Positions 5,987 to 13,734 of a stretch of DNA of 40,162 nt are shown here, one piece after another. Below the pieces are notes generated by a model. The model was not told where the DNA came from. It worked only from the letters and a program-made list of their open reading frames with translations, and did no database searches. The stretch is from positions 1-40,162 of IMG/VR virus record IMGVR_UViG_3300033141_001797; one strand, given 5' to 3'. This DNA is from a virus. The stretch's first letter is position 1; every line of letters starts with the position of its first letter. The translations under genes and the position numbers were made by a program.

Positions 5987-7788
5987 TGTATCTTATCAAT
6001 CCCCTTTATACTACGTCGGGCGTCGTTTATTATTTCCGCAAGTGATACGTGTCGCCCCGCCTTGATGTGTTGCCTTCCGGGTGTGTAAGTTATACTCTGG
6101 ATCGGCAGCTTTGCCGGGGTCTGTCCTGATATTACATTGATTCCCTTTTCCAGTATTTGAAGCTCTATGTTTTCCCCGGCCATTAATGAAAAATTCCGGT
6201 TATATCCTAAGAGGGAAATTTCAGCGGGGTATTGGGTGTTTTTGAATGCCCGGAGAAGTTGCTTTGCCATGTTCTCGCAGATTGTATCGGAATGCAGGCC
6301 TCTATCGGTGTATATGTATTCTTTGAGGTATGTGGGAGCCCCGGATGTTGCGGAGCCTGAATATGGAATATTGCCGACAAAATGCAACCCTGAAATATCC
6401 ATATATTGTATTTCTTCCCCAGCGTCATCGTCTATTCGGAATCCTAATTGATATATCGTGTCCCATTCACTTATTGAAATACCGGAAGCGTGAAACGTAT
6501 TAAGTGCATTGTCCCAACCATTGGCTAATCCGGGTGATGGAAGAGGAATATCATAAAAAGTGTATAATGCTTCATTAAGCGATAAATGCGTACTTATAGC
6601 TCCAATGCTTAAATCATAGTATATATGCCATGAATTATAGGCCATATCAGATCCATCATCTCCTTTATTTCCATATTTGTCCTTGATATTGAGCGTTAAT
6701 TTAAATTCAAGTCGCTCGAATAATGATGGATCAAGATCATCAAAACTTGACGCAATCGCCCAAAACTTAATTTTATTATATCTATTATCTATGATTGTCG
6801 CCGAAGGATCATAATAATACATTGTTCTTGATGTAACACTACCACGATAAAATTCAAGTGCACTCGCACCCAAATATGGATTTGTTGTTGTTAATCCTAT
6901 AGTCGGAGCATCCCCACCCTCTTCTTTACTTATGCTCCAATTTGTAGTATTTGTTGTCCAATCAGTTATATCTTTGGGGTATGTTGATGTTGGATCATAC
7001 GCCCCCCTTACAAAAACCTTATTATATTTTCCTAATACCGACGGTGCATATTTCAAATCGGGCATATAAATATCAGACGGCCCGAATCTTAGAATCCCTG
7101 ATGTCGGGTATATCTCCCGCTCCCGGAACCAAAAATTGAGCGAGTATGATCCGGCACTATAAGTCTCAAAAAGATATACGTCATAGACGTTGTCGGTTGC
7201 CTGCCCTGTCCGACCATAACTTGCCTTGGCTACGAGTATGCAGGCATCCCATAGGGTTATTCCATCTATCTTATTTTGCAGGGTTTGAGTTGTAAGCGGA
7301 GTATCGACATAACCACCCGAACCTGACGCTAAAACGTTAATGGCTCCGTAAGTAGTAGACAGGTACTTGCCAACAAGCCCATAGGTCGTATCTGTGAGGA
7401 TGTATTTACCATGCATCGCATTTCCAGCCCCGTCCTTGCTGTAGAATGATTCACTTTCTATTATTTTCCGGGCAAATAATTCAGACATTCCCTTTCCTTT
7501 CACCAGAAGATTGCTGCCGACTTTTTCAACGGATGTAATTACGCCGGAATTAATCAGGGTTCCATCCATCGCGTGCGCCCGCCATACCTGCGTGCTGCTA
7601 CTATCATCTACAGTTATATCATCCTCGTACTGGTGCGATGAATTGTCTATCAGAAAACTTGCAGTATCTATGAGAAAATTACAGTTGTCTACAATAGTAT
7701 AATTCAGAATTTCCCCGGATATTTCATGATCTAGGGTATTCGCCCATGCGCCGCCTGTTGAATATATTTTGAGAATTATATCACTCAT
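5983..7788 (-). CDS. Tail hub / tail-associated protein
   Basis: A 601-aa protein. The ATG at 7788 follows GGAGG with 9-nt spacing and is preferred over the TTG at 7794. The N-terminal 100 residues (ILKIYSTGG, WRAHAMDGTLINSGVITSVE) look like the beta-rich hub domain that binds the distal tail ring. The last 130 residues (NMAKQLLRAFKNTQYPAEIS, GYNRNFSLMAGENIELQIL) match the closing hub module of siphovirus tail-tip proteins, as I recognise it. The middle is a beta-sandwich-rich insert that could bind the host surface. It follows the distal tail gene with a 2-aa scale overlap. Confidence 0.7.
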   Translation of the reverse strand: MSDIILKIYSTGGAWANTLDHEISGEILNYTIVDNCNFLIDTASFLIDNSSHQYEDDITVDDSSSTQVWRAHAMDGTLINSGVITSVEKVGSNLLVKGKGMSELFARKIIESESFYSKDGAGNAMHGKYILTDTTYGLVGKYLSTTYGAINVLASGSGGYVDTPLTTQTLQNKIDGITLWDACILVAKASYGRTGQATDNVYDVYLFETYSAGSYSLNFWFREREIYPTSGILRFGPSDIYMPDLKYAPSVLGKYNKVFVRGAYDPTSTYPKDITDWTTNTTNWSISKEEGGDAPTIGLTTTNPYLGASALEFYRGSVTSRTMYYYDPSATIIDNRYNKIKFWAIASSFDDLDPSLFERLEFKLTLNIKDKYGNKGDDGSDMAYNSWHIYYDLSIGAISTHLSLNEALYTFYDIPLPSPGLANGWDNALNTFHASGISISEWDTIYQLGFRIDDDAGEEIQYMDISGLHFVGNIPYSGSATSGAPTYLKEYIYTDRGLHSDTICENMAKQLLRAFKNTQYPAEISLLGYNRNFSLMAGENIELQILEKGINVISGQTPAKLPIQSITYTPGRQHIKAGRHVSLAEIINDARRSIKGIDKIQ

Positions 7789-7790
7789 AT

Positions 7791-8759
7791 TCAAATCCTC
7801 CGCAAAAGATATTGTGCCTGAATTGTTACATTATCAGTCGCTCCGGTGCTTCCTGTAGTTGGCTTGACTGCGAATAATGTTTGAACATCATCTTCTGCAC
7901 GTGGGTATCTTCGGTTCATTTTCCATGCGGCTGTTGATGCTATAAAATCAGTGGTCGCCCTGATCTTAGATGATTCCAAAAGTCGCAAAGTTCCGCCGAG
8001 ATAATCAAGAAATATAGGAAGATCGAGAGCAAAATGTGTCGTGATTACTGGTGCATTTTGTGTTTTTATCGCAACTGGATTTTCTGTTGTGAATCCCTCA
8101 TAAGATGTTTTCAGATACGGCATAATAAGCCAGGTTTCACTTACACCCTGCGCAAATGTCACATCAAGTTTACGGTTCGTATCATCCTCTATGCGTATTC
8201 TTGAAACTGTGGCGTTTGCCTGTGTTGTAATCCAAAAAATAGGCTCTACAAATGTTGTATTATTTGGAACTGTTGCATTTCTAAGGTCTACAGTTACATC
8301 TTTTGCCACATCACTATCTGCGGACGCATCCCAGGTGATTACACTTGACGCGCGTGGCGTACTATCATTTGATTCATAGCAGAACGGATCAACCGCATCA
8401 AATGCCGCCGTATACATCCCCATTCCCGGAAGACTTTCATCCCGCATTTTCCTGGCCTCGACACCAAGAACATAATAGTACCAATCAGTTCTCAGCCATA
8501 GTTTTTTTAGTCTGCGATCAATTATCGCAGATGATAGTTTCCATCTATCATTATCATCCAAAAGATCACCCTGTAATACAATTGGGGTCTGTCCGACACC
8601 ATACGGGAAATGATTCATGATATTATCGTATGCCCGGTTTATGTTCTCGCCGTGGAGTACGGGGCTTAAATTCTCATTTGACGGGGCCCATCCTGACGGG
8701 AATGTGAATATATTTGTATTATCGAGCCAGGTTAGTTTGAAGTCTGTATTTGCGGCCAT
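7791..8759 (-). CDS. Distal tail protein candidate
   Basis: A 322-aa protein directly after the tape measure and before the hub, the normal place for the distal tail (Dit) protein. Residues 35-125 contain segments typical of the Dit ring domain (RWKLSSAIIDRRLKKLWLR, YYYVLGVEARKMRDESLPGM, FDAVDPFCYE). The rest is beta-rich and could be a galectin-like domain. The function comes from synteny and fold impression, not from a diagnostic motif. Confidence 0.65.
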   Translation of the reverse strand: MAANTDFKLTWLDNTNIFTFPSGWAPSNENLSPVLHGENINRAYDNIMNHFPYGVGQTPIVLQGDLLDDNDRWKLSSAIIDRRLKKLWLRTDWYYYVLGVEARKMRDESLPGMGMYTAAFDAVDPFCYESNDSTPRASSVITWDASADSDVAKDVTVDLRNATVPNNTTFVEPIFWITTQANATVSRIRIEDDTNRKLDVTFAQGVSETWLIMPYLKTSYEGFTTENPVAIKTQNAPVITTHFALDLPIFLDYLGGTLRLLESSKIRATTDFIASTAAWKMNRRYPRAEDDVQTLFAVKPTTGSTGATDNVTIQAQYLLRRI

Positions 8760-8816
8760 TTTCGTATGAAATTATAGTATATTCTTATGAAAGTATAGGT
8801 TATGAAGGTATCTTGA

Positions 8817-8848
8817 GCCCGCCCTGAAAATGAAAAAACAGGGCGGGC
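8817..8848 (-). terminator. Strong hairpin between tape measure and distal tail genes
   Basis: GCCCGCCCTG at 8817-8826 pairs perfectly with CAGGGCGGGC at 8839-8848 around a 12-nt A-rich loop (U-rich in the transcript). No U-tract follows, so it may be an attenuator, an RNA-processing or stability element rather than a full terminator. It is the most stable hairpin I noticed in the window. Confidence 0.6.
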
Positions 8849-8883
8849 CAATGGTGATATATGGCTGGATGTCATCGATGACT

Positions 8884-9888
8884 CTAAACTATTGGAATAT
8901 CTCCAAAATCTACAGTTACTTTATTTTTTCCATACGGTCCCGGACATACATCCGGGTTATTTACGACACTGAATTTCTTAGGATTTAAAAGGTATTCTAT
9001 TACCCCTGCTATTGCTCTGGCTGCTTGATCCACATAATATAATGAATATGCCGCACCCTTCACATCTCCGGGCATATCAGACTGCATAAACCCTTTTATG
9101 CCGCCATGCGTTTCTATGATGTCGCCCAGCTCCTTTTGTCCTTCAACATATCCCTTCGCCGCTTTTTCCACATGCTGGAATCCAAACGCCGCCGTTAGCG
9201 CTACCGCAATCGGCGCATTCCCAATGAGCATAGCCGCCCCAATCATCGCTGCCTTTGTAGTGTTGTCAAGTCCTATCGTATTGATCGATAGTTCCAGAGT
9301 TTTTGAGATTATCCCGCCTGCTGTTTTTCCAAGCTCACCGAGTATTCCAATCAGCCCGGTATTTTCATCGCCCCCAAAAAGAAAATTTGTGGTAATCTCT
9401 ATCGTTTTGCTCACCATGCCTATTATTTTGTCCAGCGTGCCTTCCGATGCAATTCCCTCAAGTGAGGACAGTAGATTATTCCCACCCTCTGCGATTTTTC
9501 CAAGAATATTATGCTTTTCATCTAATTCCTTGAATTTTGATACAAAATTCCCGGCACTATCAACCATCCCATCAAAAAGCGGCTGCAATTTCCCGCCCAT
9601 ATACATTCCAAGATCATACAGTATGGGTTTCAAACGTTCGAACATAACCTTGAATTGCGGTGACATCGCAACCACCCCGGTCAGACTTGCAAGAAGCCCG
9701 ACACCGAATGCAGCGGATGCCTTTGTGAGTCCTTTTATCAATCCTGTGCTCCTTTCAAGAAATACATTAGTCTCTTTCCCTTTTCGTTTCGTTTCATCGA
9801 ATAGGGACGTGATCTTTTCCTTGCCACGTTCGACTTCAGACATATCCATGCCTGCCTTGATTCCTATACTTGCCGATATATTCACCAT
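8884..9888 (-). CDS. Tape measure protein (short)
   Basis: A 334-aa protein between the frameshifted tail chaperone and the distal tail gene. The N-terminus (SIGIKAGMDMSEVERGKEKI) and a coiled-coil stretch are tape-measure-like; hydrophobic segments follow (AAFGVGLLASLTGVVAMS, AAMIGAAMLIGNAPIAVALT). Tape-measure length sets tail length at about 1.5 angstrom per residue, so a tail of roughly 50 nm is expected, short for a siphovirus. A mid-protein run of helices ends in a compact C-terminal domain (VTVDFGDIPIV). Confidence 0.75.
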   Translation of the reverse strand: MVNISASIGIKAGMDMSEVERGKEKITSLFDETKRKGKETNVFLERSTGLIKGLTKASAAFGVGLLASLTGVVAMSPQFKVMFERLKPILYDLGMYMGGKLQPLFDGMVDSAGNFVSKFKELDEKHNILGKIAEGGNNLLSSLEGIASEGTLDKIIGMVSKTIEITTNFLFGGDENTGLIGILGELGKTAGGIISKTLELSINTIGLDNTTKAAMIGAAMLIGNAPIAVALTAAFGFQHVEKAAKGYVEGQKELGDIIETHGGIKGFMQSDMPGDVKGAAYSLYYVDQAARAIAGVIEYLLNPKKFSVVNNPDVCPGPYGKNKVTVDFGDIPIV

Positions 9889-9891
9889 TTT

Positions 9892-10161
9892 TCAGAGTGG
9901 AGTTCTGCGTATACTTGTATTTTTTCCTGTAGGCGTTTCTGTTGGTTGAGGATTTTGCCCCTGCCGTAATTTCAGGATTATCATGAGCATTTCTTTTTCT
10001 TTTTGTGGTAGCTTAGGTACATCATTCCATCCGAGACCGAACCCGCCCTTTACCAGTGTGATCTTCGTCAGAATATCAATTACTGCTTGGGTCTTTGGGA
10101 TTCCTTTGTCCCGGATGGCCCTTGCAAATCCGAGGCTTCCTCTGGAGTTACACCGCTTCCT
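9892..10161 (-). CDS. Tail-assembly chaperone extension (-1 frame, GT-like)
   Basis: This frame is open for 89 codons and lies in the -1 frame relative to the overlapping chaperone gene. It has no plausible start of its own except near its end. Residues such as GGFGLGWNDVPKLPQKEKEM followed by a hydrophobic helix resemble the C-terminal part of tail chaperone fusions. The layout is that of lambda G/GT, where a ribosomal frameshift makes a longer product. The stop at 9892-9894 is 3 nt from the tape measure start. Confidence 0.7.
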   Translation of the reverse strand, partial: RKRCNSRGSLGFARAIRDKGIPKTQAVIDILTKITLVKGGFGLGWNDVPKLPQKEKEMLMIILKLRQGQNPQPTETPTGKNTSIRRTPL

Positions 10162-10481
10162 TCATTTGCTCCGACCTCAATTAGTTGTACATCATCCTCA
10201 CTCAATCCCGCCAGGAATTTTCCAAGATGCGCATTATTCGAACATTTGAAATTATGATTGGTGATGAATGTAGCAAGATGCTCAAAGTATAGTTTTGATA
10301 TGGCTTTCGCCTTTTGCCTTAGAATTCCTTCTTTTTCAGTTTTTGATCTTGCAGTTTCCATGCGCTTATCATATTCATCTGCTTTCCACTTGGTTATCAG
10401 ACTCATTTCCTTTAGTTCGCCGCTTGTTTTCCCGGCGACCGTGCAGCTTCCTGCACTTATAGTCACATTCACTTCATGCAT
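10080..10481 (-). CDS. Tail-assembly chaperone (G-like)
   Basis: A 133-aa protein between the tail tube gene and the tape measure gene. The N-terminal 35 residues are beta (VTISAGSCTVAGKTSGELKE), then a helical core (KWKADEYDKRMETARSKTEK) and an acidic Gly/Pro-rich tail, as expected for tail chaperones. Its 3' end overlaps the open -1 frame by about 80 nt. The start has GAGGTAAATAAA before ATG, a good Shine-Dalgarno. Confidence 0.7.
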   Translation of the reverse strand: MHEVNVTISAGSCTVAGKTSGELKEMSLITKWKADEYDKRMETARSKTEKEGILRQKAKAISKLYFEHLATFITNHNFKCSNNAHLGKFLAGLSEDDVQLIEVGANEGSGVTPEEASDLQGPSGTKESQRPKQ

Positions 10482-10509
10482 TTTATTTACCTCACTTGGT
10501 ATTTTTTAT

Positions 10510-10529
10510 ATCCTTGTTTTATTGGATTT
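10510..10529 (-). repeat. Degenerate CRISPR-repeat-like unit 2
   Basis: ATCCTTGTTTTATTGGATTT (plus strand) matches 10562-10581 at 19 of 20 positions, 52 bp away. It lacks the GTTTCA end found in unit 1. It lies in the 5' leader of the tail chaperone gene, about 29 nt before its ATG. On the minus strand it can form the same small AATCC/GGAT stem. Confidence 0.7.
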
Positions 10530-10555
10530 ATAAAATAAAAATTCTAACTTCTAAT

Positions 10556-10580
10556 GTTTCAATCCTTGTTTTAATGGATT
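10556..10580 (-). repeat. CRISPR-repeat-like unit 1 (ends ATTGAAAC)
   Basis: On the minus strand the unit reads AATCCATTAAAACAAGG followed by ATTGAAAC, which is the classical 8-nt 5' handle sequence of crRNAs. From memory, it matches the 3' two-thirds of the CRISPR repeat of Methanosarcina-type archaea. It follows immediately after the tail tube stop codon (TAG at 10585-10587) on the transcribed strand. It could be a solitary repeat unit that engages host Cas6 or effector complexes. Confidence 0.65.
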
Positions 10581-10584
10581 TTCA

Positions 10585-11562
10585 CTAATCCCATGTGACA
10601 TACGATGCACCATCAGAACTTACAATGCAATTCCAATCCTTGACAGACAATACGCAGACCTCATTAGTTTCATCGTCATTTGGAGTAGTTTGATCTGTCT
10701 TTTTTGTAAGACAATTATCGAATTCATTTGTTAGCGTAACGGTTCCGTCTGTCGTCGCTATCTCAAAAGAATTCACGCCACCATCTGCAATCTGAACCCA
10801 TATATCATCATCAATATACCCACGGGTTATCCTCAATTCTATATCAACAATTCCGGCCTTTGGCTGTCGGATTGCAACGGGTGCGGATGCTCCGAATTCC
10901 GGGCGTATTTTGAGATTGTTTGCGATTGAAAACGCAAGGTTTCTGATTCCCTCAATCGTTAGCGCGCCTGCCGATGAATATGTCGCACCATCAACCTTAA
11001 TCTTTGTTGTCGTATTCCATGATCCGAGCATGAATGCGGGTATGTTTACGCCAGTTGCTGCAACTGCCGCCTGTGATTTTCCAACCCCTGATAAGTCAAA
11101 CATCCAGGGCCCGTCAAGATCGCATGTGAATGTCCCGGTATCGAATGTCACGCCGAGAATATTCAAACTATCACTTTCATCATCGAATGATCTTTTGAGT
11201 GTCCAGCTTGGAAGATATACTTTTGAGGGTGTTGAATGGCTTGCCCCTCTGAATATACTTATAGTTGGGTCTGTGACACCGCTTATGTACCCTCCGATCA
11301 TTGCAAACGGTACACCACTATCAACTTTCCCACGTATTGATACAGGATATTTACTTGCGATGATCTGCTGTGCGGTCATAGTTCTTACGTTTGTCATACC
11401 CCTTGCAGAATATACCGTGTCCTCACGCGAAGGATTGAAACTGTCTACAAGACTGCTCCACATTTCAGACGCTGCCGCCGTATTATATGCCGTTTCTTCC
11501 AATCCGACCGCCATGATCGTGTTAAGCCCGGTTCCTGCTACATTACCTCCGAAGTCTGCCAT
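10585..11562 (-). CDS. Major tail tube protein
   Basis: A 325-aa protein upstream of the tail chaperone and downstream of the tail terminator. Features typical of tail tube proteins are the N-terminal GLNTIMAVGLEETAYNTAAA, many Gly/Thr-rich beta strands, and the middle segment WTLKRSFDDESDSLNILGVT. A C-terminal Thr/Asp-rich domain (VCVLSVKDWNCIVSSDGASY) may be a surface-exposed add-on. It would polymerise as hexameric rings around the tape measure. Confidence 0.75.
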   Translation of the reverse strand: MADFGGNVAGTGLNTIMAVGLEETAYNTAAASEMWSSLVDSFNPSREDTVYSARGMTNVRTMTAQQIIASKYPVSIRGKVDSGVPFAMIGGYISGVTDPTISIFRGASHSTPSKVYLPSWTLKRSFDDESDSLNILGVTFDTGTFTCDLDGPWMFDLSGVGKSQAAVAATGVNIPAFMLGSWNTTTKIKVDGATYSSAGALTIEGIRNLAFSIANNLKIRPEFGASAPVAIRQPKAGIVDIELRITRGYIDDDIWVQIADGGVNSFEIATTDGTVTLTNEFDNCLTKKTDQTTPNDDETNEVCVLSVKDWNCIVSSDGASYVTWD

Positions 11563-11563
11563 T

Positions 11564-11755
11564 TTATTTTACCTCTTTTATTATTACACCTGGATTTTCT
11601 CTTATTCTTTTTTCCTCTTTCTGGCTTACTTCCACTTCAAGGAATTCGTCTAATGTTGATGGTTGAAATCTGCCCTTTCCCCGGACTATCAAAATCCATC
11701 CAACTGTTTTTTTTGTAGGATATATCCGAATTCTCTTTTTATTATTTTTTTCCAT
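11564..11755 (-). CDS. Small tail-region protein
   Basis: A 63-aa basic protein starting MEKNNKKRIRIYPTKKTVGW, lying between the tail terminator and tail tube genes with 1-2 nt gaps. Small proteins at this place occur in many siphoviruses and may help tail completion. No family motif is visible. Confidence 0.6.
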   Translation of the reverse strand: MEKNNKKRIRIYPTKKTVGWILIVRGKGRFQPSTLDEFLEVEVSQKEEKRIRENPGVIIKEVK

Positions 11756-11757
11756 TT

Positions 11758-12267
11758 TCAGTCCCGGAGATAAAAATTAAACGCCATTGATGATTTGAAT
11801 ACATTCAATTTTTCAAAATAATCATTATCAATTCCCATTGGGGTATATGATGCCACGCCTCGTAATATGAACTGGTGATTATTATCTGAATGCAGGGTCG
11901 CCCGATTTTTCCCGGTCACCTTTGCCACGTGATAGGATATTGCCCCGGATGCTTCTTCAGGGCTTAGGTTTCTGCTCTCCCCCCAGAAGTGGTTTACGTC
12001 CGCCTCTGGAATTGGAGAATCCATATCCACATATATAATAACCTGCATTGATATTTCATATAATCTATCCTCTGCCCCCATACCTATGAATTTTGATGTG
12101 CTGCCCAATTCCTTGACCTGCAGACGTGGAAAAGACATTCTCCCAACGTCCTGTCTTGGCATATCCGAGTATATCTTTTCAATATACGCCAGGGGGTTTC
12201 CATCAAGTCCGCCGTCTTTCAGCTTTCTCAAAAATGCTACAAACTTTCTTTCGGCCACCGTAGACAT
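11758..12267 (-). CDS. Tail terminator protein candidate
   Basis: A 169-aa protein. The ATG at 12267 (MSTVAERKFVAFLRKL) is chosen because GGGGGAT lies 5 nt upstream; a longer frame starts at 12291 inside the previous gene. The N-terminal helix, FPRLQVKELG, and the strand MQVIIYVDMDSP resemble tail terminator proteins such as lambda gpU, and the order HK97 gp10-like, terminator, tube agrees. It would cap the tail and join it to the neck. Confidence 0.7.
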   Translation of the reverse strand: MSTVAERKFVAFLRKLKDGGLDGNPLAYIEKIYSDMPRQDVGRMSFPRLQVKELGSTSKFIGMGAEDRLYEISMQVIIYVDMDSPIPEADVNHFWGESRNLSPEEASGAISYHVAKVTGKNRATLHSDNNHQFILRGVASYTPMGIDNDYFEKLNVFKSSMAFNFYLRD

Positions 12268-12269
12268 GA

Positions 12270-12713
12270 TTATCCCCCACCACTTATACAATTGATTATA
12301 CTGCTTCTTACAAACGCTGTTACATCATCCTGTGATGCGATAAGCCCTTTTCTGAATGGCGCATACTCTTTTGTCCCCGGGTGATTCACCGAGTATGCAA
12401 AAACATCCTTGCCGTCTTTTTTCCAATGCAATACCTTCTTATTTTTTGCCCGGATTTTATGCGGGCGGGTCCCATACTCCAAATGTACGCCATAGTGCAC
12501 GCCATCATGAATCAATACATGATCCGGGTATGTGCGATATGAGATTGATGCCTTAAATGCTCCCAGGTCTACAAGTCCGAGTTCATCTATTTTTCTCACA
12601 ACATGCCCCTCTATGATTACACCGATCCCCTCATGAATTCTTTCTATATCTATTTTAGTCAATCGATCCATCTTTGCATCGAGGTCGCTTGTATCAACAC
12701 TGAATGTTATCAT
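12270..12713 (-). CDS. HK97 gp10-like neck/tail completion protein
   Basis: A 147-aa protein with the hallmark HK97 gp10-like segments: LGAFKASISYRTYPDHVLI, then VHYGVHLEYGTRPHKIRAKN, and VLHWKKDGKDVFAYSVNHPG. The motif Y-x-x-x-x-E-x-G-T is typical of the family. It acts in neck assembly between connector and tail tube. It overlaps the head-closure candidate upstream by ATGA. Confidence 0.85.
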   Translation of the reverse strand: MITFSVDTSDLDAKMDRLTKIDIERIHEGIGVIIEGHVVRKIDELGLVDLGAFKASISYRTYPDHVLIHDGVHYGVHLEYGTRPHKIRAKNKKVLHWKKDGKDVFAYSVNHPGTKEYAPFRKGLIASQDDVTAFVRSSIINCISGGG

Positions 12714-13099
12714 GGTGTTTCTCTGTATTTCATATATGCGTGGATGAATAATGCCTCTCCGTGTATTCTTGCATGACTATCAATCTTAACGACTTGATAT
12801 TCCCGTCCGCTTTCCTTACTTTTTACTTTATCCTTTTCACCCACATTGTCACCAATCTTGAAAAATCCGTGTGCATCTCCAATCTCAACGACTCCGAGAT
12901 CAATTACTTCACGATCTTTTTCTGTGATGGGTGAGATTATGCCTTGTATTGTTGCTTCTGTCTCTGTTGTTGATATTAGGTATCCATTTGAATCATAGGT
13001 CTCTGTTAGTTTGGTATGGATTATGGATTCGCCCAACCATTGTCCTAATATTTGATCTTCAAATCCGCTTTTTACGAGATTTTTGAATGCTTTTGACAT
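12710..13099 (-). CDS. Head closure / neck protein candidate
   Basis: A 129-aa beta-rich protein (IQGIISPITEKDREVIDLG, FKIGDNVGEKDKVKSKESGR) between the connector and the gp10-like protein. Its order and strand pattern agree with head-closure proteins such as SPP1 gp16. The start lies inside the end of the homing endonuclease gene, consistent with insertion of that gene in an older neck operon. Confidence 0.65.
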   Translation of the reverse strand: MSKAFKNLVKSGFEDQILGQWLGESIIHTKLTETYDSNGYLISTTETEATIQGIISPITEKDREVIDLGVVEIGDAHGFFKIGDNVGEKDKVKSKESGREYQVVKIDSHARIHGEALFIHAYMKYRETP

Positions 13100-13691
13100 T
13101 TCGTTTTTTTAATTTATTATTTTTTTGATTATAATGAAATTTAATATGAGCTGATTTATCTGGAAATAGTTTTAAATTTTCTATTTTATTATTGGATGTA
13201 TTTTCATCTATGTGATGTATTTCTTCTTTTGACGTAAGGAAACGTCCTATATGTTTTTCCATCACTAATCTATGTTCAGGTACATATCCTTTATTATTTG
13301 CATGTGGATGATATGGTGCAAGTATTCTTACATACCCTTCACTTATTGATTTACCTGTCTTATATGCAAATTTATTTCCTATCATTGCTGGCCGGGTTTT
13401 ACCTGCCCAATATCCAACTCTGCCCCGGTTTGCCTTGCTTATATTATATCCATAATCTTTATCTTTCCATAATCTTTTCTGACGTTTACGGCATTTATCA
13501 CGCAATTCTGCGGCCTTTTCTTTGCCATATATTTCTTCATACGTTTTTCCTTTTTTACTTGATGTTTTACCTATATTTTTAACCCCACATTTCTTTCTAA
13601 ATTCTGGATCTTTTGCCTTTTCCTTCATAGCTGCCCTCATTTTTTCTATAGTTTCCGGACTGCGTTTTTTACCTAACCAATAATGAGCCAT
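13059..13691 (-). CDS. HNH homing endonuclease with NUMOD-type repeats
   Basis: A 210-aa basic protein. The N-terminal half has NUMOD3-like DNA-binding elements (GKKRSPETIEKMRAAMKEKA, GKTYEEIYGKEKAAELRDKC). Residues 125-180 carry the HNH core: YVPEHRLVMEKHIGRFLTSK, then EEIHHIDENTSNNKIENLKL, with the HH-x-N-N pattern of HNH_3. It is a free-standing homing endonuclease inserted between the connector and head-closure genes. Its C-terminal coding end overlaps the next gene by 41 nt. It is visibly more A/T-rich than neighbouring structural genes. Confidence 0.9.
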   Translation of the reverse strand: MAHYWLGKKRSPETIEKMRAAMKEKAKDPEFRKKCGVKNIGKTSSKKGKTYEEIYGKEKAAELRDKCRKRQKRLWKDKDYGYNISKANRGRVGYWAGKTRPAMIGNKFAYKTGKSISEGYVRILAPYHPHANNKGYVPEHRLVMEKHIGRFLTSKEEIHHIDENTSNNKIENLKLFPDKSAHIKFHYNQKNNKLKKRNVKSIQKSRKKRI

Positions 13692-13734
13692 TTTTATTTC
13701 TCATTATATATTAGGAGTAAGGGGTTATATAGGG

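Noticed and set aside
9098-9949. 283-aa plus-strand frame opposite the tape measure gene
   Set aside because: Shadow of the minus-strand gene; composition is Ser/Pro-rich with no domain, and all confirmed genes are on the minus strand.
10482-10584. Functional CRISPR array
   Set aside because: Only two units, one degenerate, with a 52-bp period and no cas genes. Reported as repeat-like units instead.
10910-11653. 247-aa plus-strand frame opposite the tail tube gene
   Set aside because: Shadow frame; no ribosome binding site and a clear structural gene on the other strand.
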